From Bacillota bacterium (GTDB taxonomy: Bacteria; Bacillota; Clostridia; Lachnospirales; Lachnospiraceae): a stretch of 64,000 bases of DNA. The notes below the pieces were generated by a model, which did no database searches, was not told the DNA's origin, and worked only from the letters and a program-made list of their open reading frames with translations. Location: assembly GCA_023443225.1 (NCBI GenBank), contig JAEZVF010000058.1:62001-126000 (forward strand), read 5' to 3'. Positions 27,440-37,800 of this stretch are shown here, piece by piece (position 1 is the stretch's first letter; every line of letters begins with the position of its first letter). Both the position numbers and the translations under genes were made by a program.

Positions 27440-28258
27440 CTATTTCCCATTTGCAAAATAATACATCATTTCTCGCGTAAGACTTATTTCATGACCATCT
27501 ACCGGAATTTCATCACGATGGAACCATTTTGCTTCTGAAAGTTCCTCAGTATCCAGTGTAATTGTTGTATCACCATCAACTTCTGCAAAGAATCCCATAA
27601 GAAGTGTACCGGAATAAGACCATGGCTGACTTTTATAATATCTTATATTCTTAACCTTAAGCCCTACCTCCTCCATTACTTCTCTTTCAACGGTTTTTTC
27701 TACACTTTCACCGATCTCAGTGAAACCGGCTACTAAAGCATATCTCCGGTATCCACTCCCCGCATACTTAGTCAATAATAAACTATCCCCATTGGTTATT
27801 CCTACTATGACTGCAGGAGATATTCTTGGATATACAGCATTTTGACATTTTTGACAGGACAACATTCTTTCCTTATGATCCGGAACCAACTTACTTCCAC
27901 ACCTACCACAATACTTGTTGTCACGATACCATCCAAATAATTGATGCGCTGTTATACCTGCAAAGGACCGGTGTTTTGGCAGAGCTGTACGAAATACTGA
28001 AATATCAATGTACTCATAACCACTTATTTGTATCTCTTCTTGCGTGTCAGCCAGGAAATATTCTCTATCATCTATGGCAAACAAATATATGTAGGAACAT
28101 TTGCTTTCAAACATGGAATAAATGGGGTAATCAATTCTATTATCCTTAAGTTGTGCCAGTACTTTATTTTCTATAAATTGTATAATAAAACTGTCTGATC
28201 CAGGACTTTTATTACTGTATTCGTTATGGTAACATTTGGGCCAAATATCTTGTATCAA
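27440..28258 (-). CDS. nudC: NAD+ diphosphatase / NADH pyrophosphatase (NudC type)
   Basis: A 272-residue Nudix hydrolase of the NudC group, which cleaves NAD(H) to NMN(H) and AMP and can remove NAD caps from RNA. It has the four-cysteine zinc ribbon (CGRCGSKLVPD, then CQKCQNAVYPR at about residues 117-140), the Nudix box GFTEIGESVEKTVEREVMEE, and the family marker SQPWSYSGTLLMGF. It starts at TTG with GGAG eight bases upstream. It lies 28 bases from the mscS-like gene on the same strand. Confidence 0.9.
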   Translation of the reverse strand: MIQDIWPKCYHNEYSNKSPGSDSFIIQFIENKVLAQLKDNRIDYPIYSMFESKCSYIYLFAIDDREYFLADTQEEIQISGYEYIDISVFRTALPKHRSFAGITAHQLFGWYRDNKYCGRCGSKLVPDHKERMLSCQKCQNAVYPRISPAVIVGITNGDSLLLTKYAGSGYRRYALVAGFTEIGESVEKTVEREVMEEVGLKVKNIRYYKSQPWSYSGTLLMGFFAEVDGDTTITLDTEELSEAKWFHRDEIPVDGHEISLTREMMYYFANGK

Positions 28259-28286
28259 AACATCATCTCCAATTCAAAAAGTATTT

Positions 28287-29081
28287 TTACTTATCTATCG
28301 TATTCGATTCTTTCATTATCTTTATCTGTTTATATGGTATTTCAATATTATTTTCCTTAAAATTCTGCAAAATGCTCTTTCTTAAATCACTACAGGCTTC
28401 AAAATTGCTTCCAACATCTTTCGTCCATATTTGTACTCTAAGAGCTATTCCATTCTCTGTTAAGTCTCTTACAGACACCTTAATCGGAGTCTCGTTTGTA
28501 ACTAAAACCATCTCATGTAAAGAAACCAGTTCCTTTAATATATGAATCGCTTTGTCTAAGTCAGAGCCATAACTTATTATAACATCCAAAAAATTACCTA
28601 CCCGGCTATCAATGCTGCTGTTATTCTCAATAACCTGTTTATTTAAAACACTATTTGGAACTATCACTTTCGAATTATTAAAAGTCCTTATAACGGTATG
28701 TCTTACCGTTATATCTTCAATGATACCAGTGATATTTAATCCAACAATCTGTACCCGCTCTCCTATTTCAAATGGTCTACTCCAGGACAGCATTACACCA
28801 CTTAATATATCGTTTAAGCTTTCCTGAGCAGCAAATATCGCAACTGCCACGATAATACTGGAACTTGTAACCAATGAACTGGTAAGTTTCTCTGTCACAT
28901 TAAATTGCAGCAATATGAAGTAGATGCCGAACGTATAGATGAGTACGGATATTATGGAACGCAAAAATTTTAAATGTATTTTATTTCTCCGTTTTAGAAT
29001 ACCTTTAAATAAGTATTTATTAATTTTATTAAGTAGCAGTGTAAGAATGGCAATTAAAATGCATCTATATACTTCATTCAT
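28287..29081 (-). CDS. MscS-family small-conductance mechanosensitive channel
   Basis: A 264-residue MscS-like channel: three hydrophobic segments (about residues 5-20, 38-62 and 70-92), a pore-helix stretch rich in Ala/Ser (SSSIIVAVAIFAAQESLNDI), then the beta domain with RPFEIGERVQIVG and NSKVIVPNSVLNKQVIENN, and a mixed C-terminal domain. Such channels release solutes on osmotic downshock. The ribosome site is AAGGAAG. It is probably cotranscribed with nudC. Confidence 0.87.
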   Translation of the reverse strand: MNEVYRCILIAILTLLLNKINKYLFKGILKRRNKIHLKFLRSIISVLIYTFGIYFILLQFNVTEKLTSSLVTSSSIIVAVAIFAAQESLNDILSGVMLSWSRPFEIGERVQIVGLNITGIIEDITVRHTVIRTFNNSKVIVPNSVLNKQVIENNSSIDSRVGNFLDVIISYGSDLDKAIHILKELVSLHEMVLVTNETPIKVSVRDLTENGIALRVQIWTKDVGSNFEACSDLRKSILQNFKENNIEIPYKQIKIMKESNTIDK

Positions 29082-29300
29082 ATTTATAGCTTCCTTTCAT
29101 ATAAAACGTTTGTTTCCCTAAAAGTATAACCAAAAGAATTGAAAATACAAGGTTGATGAAAAGTAAGTAATCCTTCTAATTTAGATTATCACAAATATTT
29201 GTAATATTCCAGATAAATATATATGTTGTACCGAATACATATTTACATAATATTAAATGATGTGAGCATACTAGTTGCAATTATAAAAGGAGGTAATTGA

Positions 29301-29483
29301 ATGCCAAATATGAATGTGAATCAAAATCGAAGCCATTCAGACAAGGAATTTTCTGATCGAGGTTTGCTACCATTATCAAATGAAAGCATGGATCTTGTAG
29401 ACAGTACGAAAGATTACGTAAGTGGTGATTCTACCCGTTCTTCATCCAGTCACAAATTCCGTTCAAAGGACAAAAAAAACTGA
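29301..29483 (+). CDS. Small polar protein of unknown function (60 residues)
   Basis: A short open frame with a perfect AAAGGAGGT ribosome site seven bases before its ATG, which is the main reason for believing it. The protein is hydrophilic and Ser/Asp/Asn-rich (MPNMNVNQNRSHSDKEFSD), with no hydrophobic segment, Cys or known motif. It is divergent from mscS and ends just before a hairpin. A possible promoter lies upstream (TTGTAC, 16 bases, TAATAT near 29224-29251). No function is assigned. Confidence 0.6.
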   Translation: MPNMNVNQNRSHSDKEFSDRGLLPLSNESMDLVDSTKDYVSGDSTRSSSSHKFRSKDKKN

Positions 29484-29489
29484 AGAAAA

Positions 29490-29538
29490 CAAAAAACTCC
29501 TCTTACCGATACTCTATTTCAAATATCGCAAGAGGAGT
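29490..29538 (-). terminator. Terminator of the XRE/DUF5680 gene
   Basis: ACTCCTCTT (29496-29504) pairs with AAGAGGAGT (29530-29538), and an inner CGATA/TATCG pair extends it. On the minus strand the stem is followed by TTTTTTG, so it ends transcripts from 29625-30302. It also lies just after the stop of the small plus-strand gene. Confidence 0.75.
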
Positions 29539-29624
29539 ATAAAAATCATGGATGATTTTTCTCCTTCTTCTTTCGTTTATTTCTCACCAATTCTTCATGG
29601 TAAAAATAATTCACATCATCACCA

Positions 29625-30302
29625 TCATCGTATAATACCTCCATGGTAAACGCATTCGTATACTCTTGTTCCATCATAGAATATTTCTTCTCTTCCCTGA
29701 AACCATTCAAAATCACCATCAACCGCATTATGATAGATATATCCACCATCCTGATAAATTGCTGGGCCTCGGTACGGTATACTTACCGGCCGCAAAAGCA
29801 ATGATTCTTTTAGAAAATCCCCAGAAAAACTATCTTCTAAAACTCTGCCCGAATAATTCATTGCCCAGATAGAGGTGTCTTTTATATAAACGATTTCTTC
29901 ACCAGCAAAGTGTTCACCGCCAACATAGGAGTCAATATACTTGTATTCGCCTTGTTCAAATATGTAATTATTAGAATCCGGTCTGAATGGAAAAACAACT
30001 TTGCCACCTTTACCTGCATAGGTATTCTTTGCTGCCAGAAGCAGAAAGGAAATCAATTCTTCATACGGAATCTCTTCTTTATTACAAGCTCCTATGATGC
30101 ACTCAGAGCTACTTTTAACCAAGCTATCTATCGTCACGCAAAGCATTTCACTAAGCAGGATCAGATTATCAATGTCTGGATAAGCAGATCCATTTTCCCA
30201 TTTCGCAACTGCCTGTCTAGATATACCTATGGCATCTGCTATGTCCTCCTGGGATAACTTCTTACTCTTTCGAATCATTCGTAAGTTATTGCTAAACTCC
30301 AT
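29625..30302 (-). CDS. XRE-family regulator with C-terminal DUF5680-like domain
   Basis: A 225-residue regulator. Residues 1-60 are an HTH_3 domain (LRMIRKSKKLSQEDIADAIG, then ISRQAVAKWENGSAYPDIDN). The C-terminal part (about 85-225) begins 'ISFLLLAAKNTYAGKGG' and is aromatic-rich (YSGRVLEDSFSGDF, GPAIYQDGGYIYHN), which fits the DUF5680 domain often fused to such regulators; that name is from memory. The ATG at 30300-30302 has AGGGGGA upstream. The ligand and the targets are unknown; no obvious target gene adjoins it. Confidence 0.8.
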   Translation of the reverse strand: MEFSNNLRMIRKSKKLSQEDIADAIGISRQAVAKWENGSAYPDIDNLILLSEMLCVTIDSLVKSSSECIIGACNKEEIPYEELISFLLLAAKNTYAGKGGKVVFPFRPDSNNYIFEQGEYKYIDSYVGGEHFAGEEIVYIKDTSIWAMNYSGRVLEDSFSGDFLKESLLLRPVSIPYRGPAIYQDGGYIYHNAVDGDFEWFQGREEIFYDGTRVYECVYHGGIIR

Positions 30303-30433
30303 TACGCTCCCCCTGCCTTTTCGCATTAAAGTTACTTTCTTTTAACCTTATATTTTAATTATACTTCAATAAAAAAATATATCCATTAACCATGCCTTGC
30401 CAAAATGACAACCTTTGGTTGCGTAATAGTCTT

Positions 30434-31108
30434 CTACCTATTACTTCTTGTCGCATATTCTTTAGCTTCAGCCAATCGCTCACTAAACTGTAAATAAAAA
30501 TCAATATCCCTACTGTATGGTTTGATATAAAAATATTTTAATACATACAGATTCGTTTCTTTCGCAAACGCTTCATCCTGTGTACTCTTTAATAAACTTT
30601 GCAGATCTTTTAAAAAATAATGCCACTGAACTATAAATTGTTCATTATTTTTTATGTCCGGCGTATCTATCCACTTGCGAACCTTTATCTTCGTTTTATT
30701 TTGCTTTTTGCATTCCTTTACTTGAAGAAAATATTTAAATGTATCATTCTCGTAATAGCGTCCAAGAGGAAAGAGCCTGCATATGCCCGGCCGAAAGGAA
30801 TGGATACTGCATCTTCCTTCCTTATTTAGAAATGTACAGCTTTCTGATAATCCACTCATCTTTATATTCGGCATAATGATTCCATCAACTACATTTAACT
30901 CAATCTTACCAGCAAGCAGTTCTTCAAATGTATTGTTTAGATTTATGGATAGCTGATACATATCCAGCGGGTCAAGAATGATTGATTTTCCCATGCCCTG
31001 GCAGCATGCGTAACATCCCTTGCAGTCATGACAATCCACCTTTACTAAATCATTTAATTCATAGAGTTTTCCATCTGAAATATCGTTTAAATTAACGTTT
31101 CTTAGCAT
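30434..31108 (-). CDS. YkgJ-family cysteine cluster protein
   Basis: A 224-residue protein with the CxxCxxCC-type cluster of the YkgJ (CxxCxxCC/Fe-S or Zn) family: VDCHDCKGCYACCQGMG near residues 28-44, then CTFLNKEGRCSIHSFRPGIC at about 90-109, followed by RLFPLGRYYE. These proteins are thought to bind iron-sulphur or zinc; their function is unknown. The C-terminal half is charged and less conserved. The ribosome site is GAGGATATG. It is on the same strand as the VOC and lipoprotein genes. Confidence 0.82.
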   Translation of the reverse strand: MLRNVNLNDISDGKLYELNDLVKVDCHDCKGCYACCQGMGKSIILDPLDMYQLSINLNNTFEELLAGKIELNVVDGIIMPNIKMSGLSESCTFLNKEGRCSIHSFRPGICRLFPLGRYYENDTFKYFLQVKECKKQNKTKIKVRKWIDTPDIKNNEQFIVQWHYFLKDLQSLLKSTQDEAFAKETNLYVLKYFYIKPYSRDIDFYLQFSERLAEAKEYATRSNR

Positions 31109-31142
31109 TCTTACATATCCTCACTTATCCTTCGTGTTCCGT

Positions 31143-31607
31143 CTAATTTTGTGCTATTATTTCTACCTGGGAAAGCGGGAGATGTGTTTTCTTTACCACC
31201 TGTTCCACCGTCATTCCTGTCTTTAAAAGCCTACGAGCCACATATTCCATGGACTCTCTGATCTCTATTACATGCTTATCTGGATCATAGATGCGTATCA
31301 CTCTTTGTCCCCACTCATGTTCTATACAGTGATTCAGATATTCTATGGTAAAATCACTATTCTCCAATTTCTCCAAGAAGCCATCCATGTTATTCTCTTC
31401 AAAATACAGCGCTGCATCATTGCTGCCTATACCTACATTTCTTTCAATCATTTGTTCCCACAGTTTTTTCCCCTGCAGCACAAGTCCTTCTGTTAATATC
31501 ACATTTTCTCCAAAGTCTCTCACTACTTCCAGTCCAAATAAACTTCTATAAAATGATTTAGACTTTTCTATATCTTCAACGACAAATAGTATATTTCTTA
31601 GCTTCAT
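31143..31607 (-). CDS. VOC-family (glyoxalase/dioxygenase fold) protein
   Basis: A 154-residue vicinal-oxygen-chelate protein. The first half (MKLRNILFVVEDIEKSKSFY ... RSLFGLEVVRDFG) and the second (HEWGQRVIRIYDPDKHVIEI) give the paired beta-alpha-beta modules. A C-terminal tail (GMTVEQVVKKTHLPLSQVEI) resembles a short helix-turn-helix and is unusual. The family includes glyoxalase I and bleomycin/fosfomycin resistance proteins; the metal ligands cannot be assigned securely, so no substrate is claimed. Confidence 0.75.
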   Translation of the reverse strand: MKLRNILFVVEDIEKSKSFYRSLFGLEVVRDFGENVILTEGLVLQGKKLWEQMIERNVGIGSNDAALYFEENNMDGFLEKLENSDFTIEYLNHCIEHEWGQRVIRIYDPDKHVIEIRESMEYVARRLLKTGMTVEQVVKKTHLPLSQVEIIAQN

Positions 31608-31647
31608 CAGATTCCACTCCTTCTATAGTCTAAACTTGTATTATCAT

Positions 31648-32292
31648 TTATGATTCGAAACGTTCCTTCATAATATAGTTTTCAATATATTCTCCATTAA
31701 CATAGAGATGAATATATACAGAGCTTTCGTCAGAATCCACCTCTGTATATACTCTCATCAGAACCTCATCATCCGAGTCATTTACTAGCTGATAAATATT
31801 GGTCATAAGCTCAACAAGTTCGCCCTTGTAAGCATACTCACCATCACCTATATATACTTCTGCATTTCCAACAGCAATATCTTCTTGAGATGTATAAATG
31901 CTAATCGTTAAATTAGACTGGCCCATTCCACAATAATACCCTGAAAGGTCTGTGATTTCTTCAAGCTCATCCGTATCAGAAATCATATCAATTGGAATCT
32001 TAACATCTCCGACAGTTGTTACAATTACATCTGTGTCAGAACTTATATTTTCTTCTGATGTCACCCTTTCCTCGGCATCATCAGATGTCATAGATATCGT
32101 ATCTCCAACCTTATGTTTTCCATCTTCCACATTAAGCTCTTTCTCGTTATCGCTGACCTTTGTATCTATTTCTTCCACAATGGCTACTGTACTTTCATCG
32201 TTCTGATAGGCATGATCACTTCTACTGCATGCTGTTAGTGACCCTGCACCTAAAACAAGTGCGATTATAATTACTAGCCCCTTTAACTTCAT
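31648..32292 (-). CDS. Putative lipoprotein of unknown function
   Basis: A 214-residue exported protein. The start MKLKGLVIIIALVLGAGSLT is followed by a lipobox ending in AC (Cys22). Residues 30-95 are strongly acidic (Asp/Glu-rich, for example KVSDNEKELNVEDGK), and the C-terminal half looks like a small beta domain (ISDTDELEEITDLSGYYCG ... YVNGEYIENYIMKE). No family is recognised. A good ribosome site (AAGGAG) is present. Confidence 0.7.
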   Translation of the reverse strand: MKLKGLVIIIALVLGAGSLTACSRSDHAYQNDESTVAIVEEIDTKVSDNEKELNVEDGKHKVGDTISMTSDDAEERVTSEENISSDTDVIVTTVGDVKIPIDMISDTDELEEITDLSGYYCGMGQSNLTISIYTSQEDIAVGNAEVYIGDGEYAYKGELVELMTNIYQLVNDSDDEVLMRVYTEVDSDESSVYIHLYVNGEYIENYIMKERFES

Positions 32293-32405
32293 CTTATCCT
32301 TCTCCTTCTTACTTCGATGTTCCGCTTTGCACTGAATACAATATCTACCATTATAACATTATTAACATTCCTCCTCAACTAAGACGTGGCGAAACATCTT
32401 TAAGT

Positions 32406-32432
32406 TAATTAAAATAATAAAAATGTCGATAT
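32406..32432 (+). promoter_or_regulatory. SigD-like promoter upstream of 32491 gene
   Basis: TAAT (32406-32409), 15 bases, GTCGATAT (32425-32432). The -10 box is identical to that of the flgM promoter in this window, and the -35 box differs from TAAA at one base. The start would be about 55 bases upstream of the gene. This suggests that the gene is switched on with the flagellar regulon. Confidence 0.55.
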
Positions 32433-32490
32433 AAAGTTAACTAGAGTTATCAACCAATATGTGTAAATTATTAATTGAGGGGGAGAAAGA

Positions 32491-33534
32491 ATGCCAATCG
32501 TCAACAGTATGGGAAGTGGATATTATAATTATTACAATATAGCTAGTCGCTATAAATGTGATACTCCATATGAAGCATGGTATAGAAAAGATCTATCAAA
32601 AGAGGAAGTTAGCAGTAATAATAGTGGTGTTTTAAATAAAGATTCCGATAATGCAGATTTGTATAGAAAGCTGGAAGACTCCTATGCAAGTATCGCCGAG
32701 TCGAATCGTGCAAGATATGGCACTGTTGAAGAACTACGAAATGCTTTATATCAAAAATATAATTCTACAGGTGTGTTTGCAAATTACAGTCAAGAACAGC
32801 GTAATGCAATGTATATAAATGAACTTAGTATGACCTGTTTTGGAACGATTGGTGCACATACAGGTATGGGTGGTGGTGATGTGTTAGCCGACCCACATTT
32901 GAAAGGAAATGTCACAAAAAATTCTGGAGCAGAAAGCAGAACTTTTAACCAGACTACGCTTGCTGCACAATTTAAAAATGTATTCAATCGTAATGGTGTA
33001 AATACATTATTATTTGGCAACACAAAATTTAATTTTACAGTAAATGGCATGTCCAAGCATCTTACTGTTACCATTCTTCAAGAAGATGAAAATTATCCTG
33101 TTGAAGATTCTCTTATCAAACAAATGGAAGATGCCCTAAATACAAATAAAAATGCATCCAATTTATTCTATAACATGCTTTATGATAGTAATAAACAAGG
33201 ATTGATTCCTAATGACGTTCGGATTAAATATTTATTATATAGCGATTTTTATCAGAATACGGGGTTAGATATCCGTGATTTCACTAAAACGGATGGAGGA
33301 TATCAAAATGAAAAGGGCGAAAAAGCAAGTGAGCTGTATAAAAAGGCATTAGCAACATCAAATAATGTTCCTACGGAATTTAAAGGTGCTGCGTATGACT
33401 ATTTCCTTCAGCTAGAGCAAGAATCACTAAAGTACAATCTGTCCGAAGTACCTGACATCACCTTGTCTTTACAGTATCAATCTGGGACTGTCATGCTGGC
33501 CACACAGAACAATCATTTTGATAAGCATGCATGA
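32491..33534 (+). CDS. Uncharacterised Firmicutes protein, possibly DUF4885-like
   Basis: A 347-residue protein with no signal peptide or membrane segment. It starts MPIVNSMGSGYYNYYNIASR, contains a helical stretch (YRKLEDSYASIAESNRARYG, then NYSQEQRNAMYINELSM) and a mixed C-terminal part ending in DKHA. The 'S-SNRARYG-VEELR-AL--KY--TG' pattern reminds me of the DUF4885 family, but I cannot check it. A GAGGGGGAG ribosome site precedes the ATG. The SigD-like promoter suggests a motility-linked, perhaps exported, protein; N-terminal Ser/Gly/Tyr/Asn richness is also seen in flagellar secretion substrates. Confidence 0.7.
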   Translation: MPIVNSMGSGYYNYYNIASRYKCDTPYEAWYRKDLSKEEVSSNNSGVLNKDSDNADLYRKLEDSYASIAESNRARYGTVEELRNALYQKYNSTGVFANYSQEQRNAMYINELSMTCFGTIGAHTGMGGGDVLADPHLKGNVTKNSGAESRTFNQTTLAAQFKNVFNRNGVNTLLFGNTKFNFTVNGMSKHLTVTILQEDENYPVEDSLIKQMEDALNTNKNASNLFYNMLYDSNKQGLIPNDVRIKYLLYSDFYQNTGLDIRDFTKTDGGYQNEKGEKASELYKKALATSNNVPTEFKGAAYDYFLQLEQESLKYNLSEVPDITLSLQYQSGTVMLATQNNHFDKHA

Positions 33535-33554
33535 GTCTAATGTTCCATCATAAT

Positions 33555-33616
33555 ACTGTGGAGTTCGAAAATAATCACCTGTTTTCTAGCAGGTAATTAT
33601 TCTCGAACTCCACAGT
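33555..33616. terminator. Long hairpin between the 32491 gene and jetD
   Basis: ACTGTGGAGTTCGA and TCGAACTCCACAGT form the outer arms, and the inner part continues (aataat-cacctg / caggtaattatt) to an eight-base loop, giving about 26 bp with few mismatches. It lies between convergent genes. There is no strong U-run on either side, so it may be a foldback repeat used as a bidirectional terminator. Confidence 0.65.
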
Positions 33617-33635
33617 CTGAAAAATGATTGCTTCT

Positions 33636-34850
33636 TTACACAATTGCATATAAACCTTCTTGTTCAATTTTGCAATTATTATCAAGCATATATAGTAAAA
33701 CCTCTCTGTAATCCACTACCAATGAATGATTACATTCTTTTTCATTTAGCCTTTGAATTAGACTTTCCAGTCGTTTTTTATCATTCACAGTTAGTGTTCT
33801 CCAAATATTTCGATTGGTTTCCAACGTCATAATATCCATATTCAGTAACTGAAACATTATCCCTGTTTTTTCTACCAGATGCTCATAAATATGGAACCCT
33901 CCTGCGTCAATATCCCCAAAATGGTAATACTCTTTGTGAGGATTTTTTTGACTTAATTCTTTAATAAATCTTCTCTTAATTTTGTTATGAAATCCTCCAA
34001 GATAAATACAACAACCATCCACCTTATCATAGTCATGGAAGGTGGTAAGATTTTCAATCGTAATTACACGGTTCCCCAACACTTTAATATCCTCTATTTC
34101 TTCTATCGTCTTTGTGGATAAAGCAAGATCTCCCTTGAAATTGGACAGGTCTATAATTTGTCCGGCAATGTTAATAATTACTTTCCCTTTGATTGCTACA
34201 TAGGTTGGAGTCTTTACAATTCCACATTCCTCCATAACCGTATCTTTTTCTTCAAAATCACCATACTTAAACATCAGCAATTGCACCTTCATCAATATTC
34301 TTTCAAGATATTTTGAGTCTCCGAACAATTGTACAGAAGCATCTCTGACAAAGATTTCTTTTTCATTCATTTCCACAAACAGTACTGCTTTTAGTATATT
34401 TTCATATTCACTATGGTCATTTTCGTAAAATTCCACCTTTTTGTTCTGTGCTAGTCTAATTTTTTGGTTCTCTGCGTATCTTTTAAGAATCAGGCTATTT
34501 TTTGAATAAATTTGATCTAATTGATTGGCAATCCACTCATTCTCTTCTTCCTTTGGTCTCCGCTTTAGGGTGTTGTAAATGAGATAAATATTCACCTCTT
34601 GAAGCTTAACCCTCTTAATAACTCCGTTTCGTTCTCTGGTTACCTGAACATAATCTTTGTTTTCCAAAAATAGAACTGCATTATTTATTGCAGCATAAGT
34701 TTCATAATCAGAATCATCTTTGTATCTCGGAAATTCTTTTTCTGGATATAGGTAAAATGATTGTTTCACCTGATTCGTTCCATTAAAACTCTTACTTTCT
34801 TCATATTTATCTAGTAACCTATTTAATATTTTTGATTCATATTTGTCCAT
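33636..34850 (-). CDS. jetD: Wadjet nuclease subunit JetD
   Basis: A 404-residue JetD (DUF2220/Toprim-like), the topoisomerase-VI-like nuclease that cuts closed circular plasmid DNA after the SMC motor has extruded it. The diagnostic part is YYHFGDIDAGGFHIYEHL near residue 310, the acidic Toprim metal site. The N-terminal 250 residues form the arm/winged-helix part (LNRLLDKYEESKSFNG at the start). It follows jetC by 15 bases and ends the operon. Function is by analogy with characterised Wadjet systems. Confidence 0.9.
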   Translation of the reverse strand: MDKYESKILNRLLDKYEESKSFNGTNQVKQSFYLYPEKEFPRYKDDSDYETYAAINNAVLFLENKDYVQVTRERNGVIKRVKLQEVNIYLIYNTLKRRPKEEENEWIANQLDQIYSKNSLILKRYAENQKIRLAQNKKVEFYENDHSEYENILKAVLFVEMNEKEIFVRDASVQLFGDSKYLERILMKVQLLMFKYGDFEEKDTVMEECGIVKTPTYVAIKGKVIINIAGQIIDLSNFKGDLALSTKTIEEIEDIKVLGNRVITIENLTTFHDYDKVDGCCIYLGGFHNKIKRRFIKELSQKNPHKEYYHFGDIDAGGFHIYEHLVEKTGIMFQLLNMDIMTLETNRNIWRTLTVNDKKRLESLIQRLNEKECNHSLVVDYREVLLYMLDNNCKIEQEGLYAIV

Positions 34851-34865
34851 CTCATTTATCCATTT

Positions 34866-37800
34866 CTATAAATCATATTCTTCAACTATGCTTTGAGTTC
34901 CAACACGGATTGCCGTAAGGATTGTATTCACCTTTTCTCCGATAATCTCAATTTTTGCCGGAGGAGTTGCCATCAGAACTTGTAAATCCAAACTGTTAAA
35001 AAAGTCCATCATAGAACCAATTCGCTCATCATCCATTTTATCGAATGCTTCATCTAGCAACATAATACGAACCGAGTTTCCAAATCTGTACAACTGATAA
35101 AAAGATGCAGCAATCGCTACATAATAAGGTATCTGGGTTTCACTTCCACTCTTTTCCCCATATATATCAGAAAAACGCTGTACAGTTCCATTCTTTTTAT
35201 AAATCTCAATATCATAATCAAGATAGGAGCGATAATCTGTATACTCCTCGATAATTTTTTCCCCTTTATCATCTTTTGTAACCAATTTAGCGAATAATTC
35301 ATCCATTTCATCTTTATATTCTTTTTCAAATGCTTCCGTCCAAAGATTATATCCTTCCTGATTATTCTCAGATGTAATCATACGAAACAGACTTTCTTTC
35401 TTCTTATCAAACGTAATTAGAAAGTGGTAGCTATCATCGCCATAATAAATATTTTGCAATGCTTTATTCAGACTCTTGAATTCATTCCGTGCATTTTCGA
35501 TATTTTCCTTCATCCTTGCAAGAAAATCACTCTTAAACACATCTTCACAGTCTTCTTTTGCTTTCTTTAGCTGTTCTTCAAATCTCACTAATTCTACTGA
35601 CTCCAACTGTGTTTTTGCATCTATATAATCACGTATCCCTTCTGTCCCACGGAGAAAATCCTGCTCAAACTTATGATTGAAAGAATCTTGAAGCTCTTTG
35701 AGACCTCCATTACCGTTAAGTAATTCATCTTTTTCATTGGCATATTGTGTTCTCTGTGGTGAGAAATTATCAACAATCATTTTAGCTGTTTTTGTCTTCC
35801 TGTTAAATACATACTTATCCTCTGCAATATTTTTACACAAAATGTTGTCATCTGCTTTTTGTTGATGTTTCTCTAAAGCCAGCCTCAATTCCCGGCTCTG
35901 ATGATCTAAATCTTCTGCTAAACGCTCTTTCGAGGATTTCAGCCTTCCAATTTCCTTACTGATCTTGATACGTGTTTGTTCTTTTTCAATTTTTTGTCTC
36001 TGTACTTCCTCAATTTGCATGGATAATTCCAGATAGGTTGGATCATTATTTGCTTCCTTTAATTCCTGTTTCACATTGACAATCTGTGATTTATATTGGT
36101 CTAACAGATATGGTGCATCCATATAAGTTGCCATAAGATCTAGATTAACCTTACTATTTGCCTCTAATATATCCACATAAATCTGTTTCTCTTCGCGATA
36201 CTTTTTCCTCTCAGCTGACTTTTCCTCCAATTCTTTCTTCGCATTAACAATCTGTACCCGATAGGCATTCTGCCCTATATAAGGGTTTCTGTAGGTTTCC
36301 TTGTCCAGGTTCCTGGCAACATAACCTTGATAGAGCATTCCTTCAGATGTAATAGCGATTTTATAATTCTCCAATTCTTCTACTTTATCACACCGGGTAA
36401 CCCGTCCCAAAACATAATTTGCATAGGCTTTGGCATAACGATTATCACTATATACTACATATGCCAATGAAGTATTATCTACATCCTGTTGGGTATTAAT
36501 CTTTTTCGTATTAACTATACCTGCTGTATGGATTCGCTTTTGATTTTTATGGTATACCTGTAGTGCAATGTCATAATACCTAGGTTCCACAATTAGATTA
36601 AATTTCTGTGTATTAAAATATCCTTCCACTGCATTTTGCCATTTATCATCAGTGACTTCCAATAATTCTGCAACAATATATACTTTACTTTCAATACCTC
36701 TTCGTTTAAATTCATCTTCAATCTCAGCTTTTAAGGAGTTGGTATACCACGGATATTGTAAATTTCGATTTTCCAATTTCTGCAACCTCTGCTGGAGTTC
36801 TGTAATTTCTTCTGACAGTCGCTCCATTTTAAGTGCAATTCGGGATTCCTTTTTCCTTATTTCATCCAGTGGACTTCTCTGCACTGAACTTAGTTTTTCA
36901 AATACATTTACTTTATCTTTCCGATCCACTGGCTTTCTTAATAATTCAAATTCCTGTTTGGTAACAATCTGAATGTTCTGACTCCCTAAAATCCGGAGCA
37001 AACGCTCTACATTATTTAGCGCCAATTGGAGTTTCTTATCCTGCTCTGTTTGAACTCCCACCTTCTGTTCGAGTTCATCTAGCTTTCTCTTGGCAGTCTC
37101 TACCAACCTACCTGCTTCGTTATTCTTCATAGCCACATTTAATTCTATTAATCTATTATCAATTTCACTTATGTAACTAGTAAGTTCAATCTCCTGCTGT
37201 TCATTGATTTCTGTATACTGTTCCAGTTTTCTGATATTTGTCTGAATACAGCTGACTTCTGTTTCCAGATATTCAATCTGTGCCATTTCCAAAAGTAGTT
37301 CGTTGATGAGGATATCCTTTTCTTTCTCTTTAATTGTATTATAACATTCTACTATATTACATAATAACGAGAGCTTTTCATTAGATTTGTTAATCAATAT
37401 TTCAAGCTCGCTTAATGTTTCAATATTAATTCTCAAGCTCTCTACATCAATTCCTGCTTCTGACAACACAAACTTATTAATGAAGTCTTTTACATTATCC
37501 ATAGGCTTAAAAGCCAATGACTTTGGAAGAATATCAAAAAAACGATCCTCCAGATTTCCCATTCGCCTTTTAAACCGTTCTTTTGCGAGATTCTTCTGGT
37601 CAATAAATTTAATTTTTCTATTGTTTATTCTAAACTCATCCTGTAAGGACGGTTTTGAACCATTTAAAAAAGATAGTGCCTCCAACCTGCATTCTTCTGT
37701 ATACCATTTGGTAATCACTACACTCTCTTCATCTGGAGATGTCATATGAACACCTAAAACAAAGTGTTTTTCAGTCTTTTCTTCATAAAATTCTAAGGCC

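Noticed and set aside
29546..29749. Minus-strand open frame overlapping the end of the XRE/DUF5680 gene
   Set aside because: It overlaps the conserved C-terminal domain in another frame and has no ribosome site.
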